From: Oceaniferula spumae
GTDB taxonomy: Bacteria > Verrucomicrobiota > Verrucomicrobiia > Verrucomicrobiales > Akkermansiaceae
Direction: 5' to 3'
NCBI RefSeq assembly: GCF_042849255.1
Contig: NZ_AP026866.1
Location: forward strand, 372,001 to 436,000
Length of the DNA: 64,000 nucleotides
Part shown: piece after piece, positions 61,886 through 64,000 of the stretch
Numbering within the stretch: the stretch's first letter is position 1
Layout of the letters: every line of letters begins with the position of its first letter
Made by a program: the position numbers and the translations under genes
Notes under the pieces: generated by a model
The model's database searches: none
Seen by the model: the letters and a program-made list of their open reading frames with translations, nothing else
Told to the model about the DNA's origin: nothing

Positions 61886-62545
61886 ATGAAATTCGCCGCC
61901 ATCATCGTAGCTGCCGGATCAAGCCGGCGTATGGGATTCGATAAACTGCTCGCCTCCTTGCGTGGTAAACCTGTGCTCCAGCACAGCATTGAGACATTTT
62001 TAGACTGTCCTTCGATCACCAACATCATCGTTGTCTGCCCTGCTGACCGTTTCGATTCCTTGGATCTTGAGTTTTCTAACAAGGTCATCCAGCGCGTCGA
62101 CGGTGGCGTCGATCGTCATGATTCCGTTGCTGCAGGCCTGGCGGTACTGCCGAGTGATATTGACTACATCTCTGTGCACGATGGCGCCCGACCACTGATC
62201 ACAGAAAAACAAATCGCCAAGGTCCTGCAGGCTGCTGTTGACCACGGTGCTGCGGCCTCAGCCCGCCCCGTTACTGAGACGGTGAAGCGTGCTAACGGCG
62301 ATTGTATCGTCACTGAGTCGGTCAGTCGTGACAACCTCTGGCTGATGGAAACCCCGCAAATTTTCAAAGCCAGTCTGTTAGTCAATGCCTACCAACAAGT
62401 TCAGCAATCCGGTGCCCGGGTCACCGATGAAGTCTCCGCGATGGAGCTGATTGGTCAGGCCGTGCAGCTTGTCAGCAATGACAGTGCGAATCCCAAAATC
62501 ACCTATCCAGCGGATATTGATCAGGCAGAAAAATTGTTAGGTTAA
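61886..62545 (+). CDS. ispD: 2-C-methyl-D-erythritol 4-phosphate cytidylyltransferase
   Basis: The third enzyme of the MEP isoprenoid pathway; it joins CTP and methylerythritol phosphate. The nucleotidyltransferase signature AAIIVAAGSSRRMGFDKLL is at the N-terminus with the key Arg and Lys. VHDGARPLITEKQIAKVL and the C-terminal RVTDEVSAMELIGQAVQLV and PKITYPADIDQAEKLL follow. The length, 219 residues, is normal. Direct neighbours are not MEP genes. Confidence 0.95.
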   Translation: MKFAAIIVAAGSSRRMGFDKLLASLRGKPVLQHSIETFLDCPSITNIIVVCPADRFDSLDLEFSNKVIQRVDGGVDRHDSVAAGLAVLPSDIDYISVHDGARPLITEKQIAKVLQAAVDHGAAASARPVTETVKRANGDCIVTESVSRDNLWLMETPQIFKASLLVNAYQQVQQSGARVTDEVSAMELIGQAVQLVSNDSANPKITYPADIDQAEKLLG

Positions 62546-62594
62546 TTCAGTGATGCTGATTGGTTCTGTGATAGGCTCATCGTTGATTCCACCG

Positions 62595-63011
62595 CTAGAT
62601 GGATGACCAGACTATGAGGCAAGCGACAAACACTAACACAATCATAAAGTAGGGAAGAACTACGGCTGTCTTCACTGATATTAACGGATGTTTTCGACCG
62701 TTTTTCTCCATACGCTTAGCGTTCACACTTCCCAATTCAAGGAGTAACACGGCGATCAGCCCTATCACGGGCAAACCGTAACGCGCCATCTCTACGGCCA
62801 CGTTATGTGCAAACCAGGCTGCTTCAAAATTGACCTGATGAATCGAGCCGTTCTCGACATGATCCTTATAGACGATCTCAGATTCACTTCTCAGAGTAGG
62901 TAGGAGTTTTAATAACAAAACAGCTAACAGCAGCATACCAGCACCTGTAATCAAGCCTAGCCACAATGAGAAAACTCCCGAAACGGCACCGACTTTTTTC
63001 AGGGCACTCAT
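62595..63011 (-). CDS. three-helix membrane protein, unknown function
   Basis: A 138-residue protein from the ATG at 63011; a longer reading from 63104 overlaps apaG and is unlikely. Membrane helices lie at about 10-35 (GLITGAGMLLLAVLLLKLL), 75-92 (GLPVIGLIAVLLLELG) and 115-135 (VVLPYFMIVLVFVACLIVW). A hydrophilic loop with YKDHVENGSIHQVNFEAAWFAH separates the first two. I do not recognise it. It starts 16 bases after apaG on the same strand. Confidence 0.65.
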   Translation of the reverse strand: MSALKKVGAVSGVFSLWLGLITGAGMLLLAVLLLKLLPTLRSESEIVYKDHVENGSIHQVNFEAAWFAHNVAVEMARYGLPVIGLIAVLLLELGSVNAKRMEKNGRKHPLISVKTAVVLPYFMIVLVFVACLIVWSSI

Positions 63012-63027
63012 CCTATCGCTCGGTCCG

Positions 63028-63414
63028 TTACGCCCAGTCAGGCAGTTCGAGCTTGAACTCAGGAATGGGTGCCAGAACTTTGATGCCCTCGGCAGTGACT
63101 CCAAAAAAGGAACCGGAGGCTACCGCATTGTCTGCAATGACGTGGTAGCTGTTGTATGAAAAGTCTTCGCCCGGCTCGAGCGCCGGTGTCTGTCCCACTA
63201 CCCCCTCGCCTTCAACGACTGTGAGTTCTCCCCCTAACTCGCGCACCATCCACTTTCTGCCCATGATCCGAACTCGTTCGGTCGACTGATTGACGATGGT
63301 CACAAAGTAGACAAAAGGATGAGGCTTCTCGGCCGGTGCATCCAGACTGGGCATGTAGATGACATCATCGATGCGGACTGAAAGCCCTTCCAGTTCTTTG
63401 TATTGCTTGGGCAC
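63028..63414 (-). CDS. apaG: ApaG family protein
   Basis: A 128-residue beta-sandwich protein. The core VYFVTIVNQSTERVRIMGRKWMV, then GVVGQTPALEPGEDFSYNSYHVIA and SGSFFGVTAEG, are the family signature, including GVVGxxPxLxPGxxFxYxS. The start codon is GTG. ApaG is linked to Co2+/Mg2+ resistance and to Ap4A metabolism in enterobacteria, where it lies with apaH; no apaH is near here. It follows the deformylase on the same strand by 48 bases. Confidence 0.92.
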   Translation of the reverse strand: MPKQYKELEGLSVRIDDVIYMPSLDAPAEKPHPFVYFVTIVNQSTERVRIMGRKWMVRELGGELTVVEGEGVVGQTPALEPGEDFSYNSYHVIADNAVASGSFFGVTAEGIKVLAPIPEFKLELPDWA

Positions 63415-63462
63415 GGTGGAATCTTGAATAAGAAAAAATGAAGAAGCAAGACTAGTCCCAAT

Positions 63463-64000
63463 CTAACCACCCTGATGGGCAGCCAAGCGACGCAGCTTGC
63501 GCTTGATGCTGACTTTGGCAGCGGGGCTGATCCGATCTACAAAAAGAATGCCATTGAGGTGATCGACTTCGTGTTGAATCGCACGGGCGAGCAAACCGTC
63601 TGTTTCGAGTTCTATGACTGTGCCGTCTAACAGAGGAAGTTTGGCTTTGACGATACTGGGTCTGCGCACATTGGCTCTGACTTCGTGAATGCTGAGGCAA
63701 CCTTCGCTATCTGATTCACGAGCCCCATCGAGTTCCAACTCTGGGTTAATGAAAATCAGTGGCATGATGTCATCCATTTTGGCATCCTCGCCATTGACCT
63801 TCAGAAAAGAAACGCATGACGGATCATGTGAAACATCGACGACAGCCATCCGGATATCTTTACCAACCTGGGGGGCTGCCAAACCGACGCCATTCGCATC
63901 GATCATGGTTTCCACCATGTCATCGGCGAGTTTGAGAGTCTGCTCATCAATCTCGTCAACGGGTCGGCATTTTTTGCGTAACACGGGGTCCCCGTATTGA
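63463..64000 (-). CDS. def: peptide deformylase, 5' end beyond the window
   Basis: It removes the formyl group from the N-terminal Met of new proteins. The three metal-site motifs are present: GVGLAAPQVG, EGCLS (Cys ligand) and HEVDHLNG (two His ligands and the catalytic Glu). The frame is open through the last base of the window (Gln-Tyr-Gly-Asp-Pro-Val-Leu-Arg-Lys-Lys-Cys), which fits the usual deformylase opening ...QYGDPVLR. A GTG at 63984 would cut this and is not the start. Only a few N-terminal residues are missing. Confidence 0.95.
   Translation of the reverse strand, partial: QYGDPVLRKKCRPVDEIDEQTLKLADDMVETMIDANGVGLAAPQVGKDIRMAVVDVSHDPSCVSFLKVNGEDAKMDDIMPLIFINPELELDGARESDSEGCLSIHEVRANVRRPSIVKAKLPLLDGTVIELETDGLLARAIQHEVDHLNGILFVDRISPAAKVSIKRKLRRLAAHQGG

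Noticed and set aside
1..64000. CRISPR array, insertion sequence or prophage
   Set aside because: No regularly spaced repeats, transposase, integrase or phage structural genes were seen on either strand.

Overview
The window looks like a chromosomal segment of a Verrucomicrobiota bacterium, most likely Verrucomicrobiales. This is inference. It rests on two PEP-CTERM proteins ending in VPEPSS plus an Arg-rich tail, a PEP-CTERM-type CPBP/CAAX protease, a LemA-DUF3137 pair, a Gld-type ABC operon and the near absence of Shine-Dalgarno sites. Base composition is about 50-53 % G+C with AT-rich intergenic spots. Genes lie on both strands in short operons. I see no insertion sequence, prophage or CRISPR array.

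Layout. 1-6.5 kb: end of a hipB-like gene and hipA, a secreted DUF3500-like protein, a family 2 glycosyltransferase, a Cys-motif protein, an HGSNAT/DUF5009-type membrane acyltransferase and an inositol monophosphatase. 6.5-16.4 kb (mostly minus strand): HtpG, small membrane proteins, a TPR/beta-helix protein, NadE, the CPBP protease, an aminotransferase with an Lrp/AsnC regulator, and a D,D-carboxypeptidase. 16.8-22.2 kb (plus): an RRM RNA-binding protein, MiaA with a puzzling start, two PEP-CTERM proteins, LemA and DUF3137.

22.2-36.5 kb is one nine-gene minus-strand exopolysaccharide operon. In transcription order it encodes a MurJ/Wzx flippase, an initiating sugar transferase, a Wzy/ligase-like protein, a GT4, a polysaccharide deacetylase, a fused double GT4, a DUF4091 protein, a FemAB/GNAT-like acyltransferase, and a Wzz protein carrying a decayed tyrosine-kinase domain. 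A GEEISWGQR-motif membrane protein, another GT4 and an MFS-PlsC fusion follow to 41.3 kb.

41.6-50.3 kb is rich in cell-wall functions: three L,D-transpeptidase lipoproteins, a lysozyme-like lipoprotein and a NodB deacetylase. Among them lie DUF3147, an FmdB zinc ribbon, an ACT-ACT regulator, RlmB and a dynamin-like GTPase. A tRNA-Gln with its own terminator sits at 50.6 kb. 50.8-53.2 kb (minus) has a COG2509 flavoprotein, a hotdog thioesterase and a KH-R3H protein. 53.4-58.1 kb (plus) is a GldA/GldF/GldG-like ABC operon with a DUF4340 protein. 58.2-64 kb holds an unknown protein, an SGNH hydrolase, a secreted His/Tyr/Cys-rich protein that appears frameshifted, a secreted protein with an internal duplication, YqeY, IspD, a membrane protein, ApaG and a peptide deformylase cut by the window end.

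No single gene cluster stands out as a clearly new system. The most unusual points are the miaA start with a terminator inside its frame, the decayed kinase domain in the Wzz protein, the double-GT4 fusion, the frameshifted small secreted gene, the almost universal lack of Shine-Dalgarno sites, and an over-frequent TGTTAG/CTAACA hexamer.
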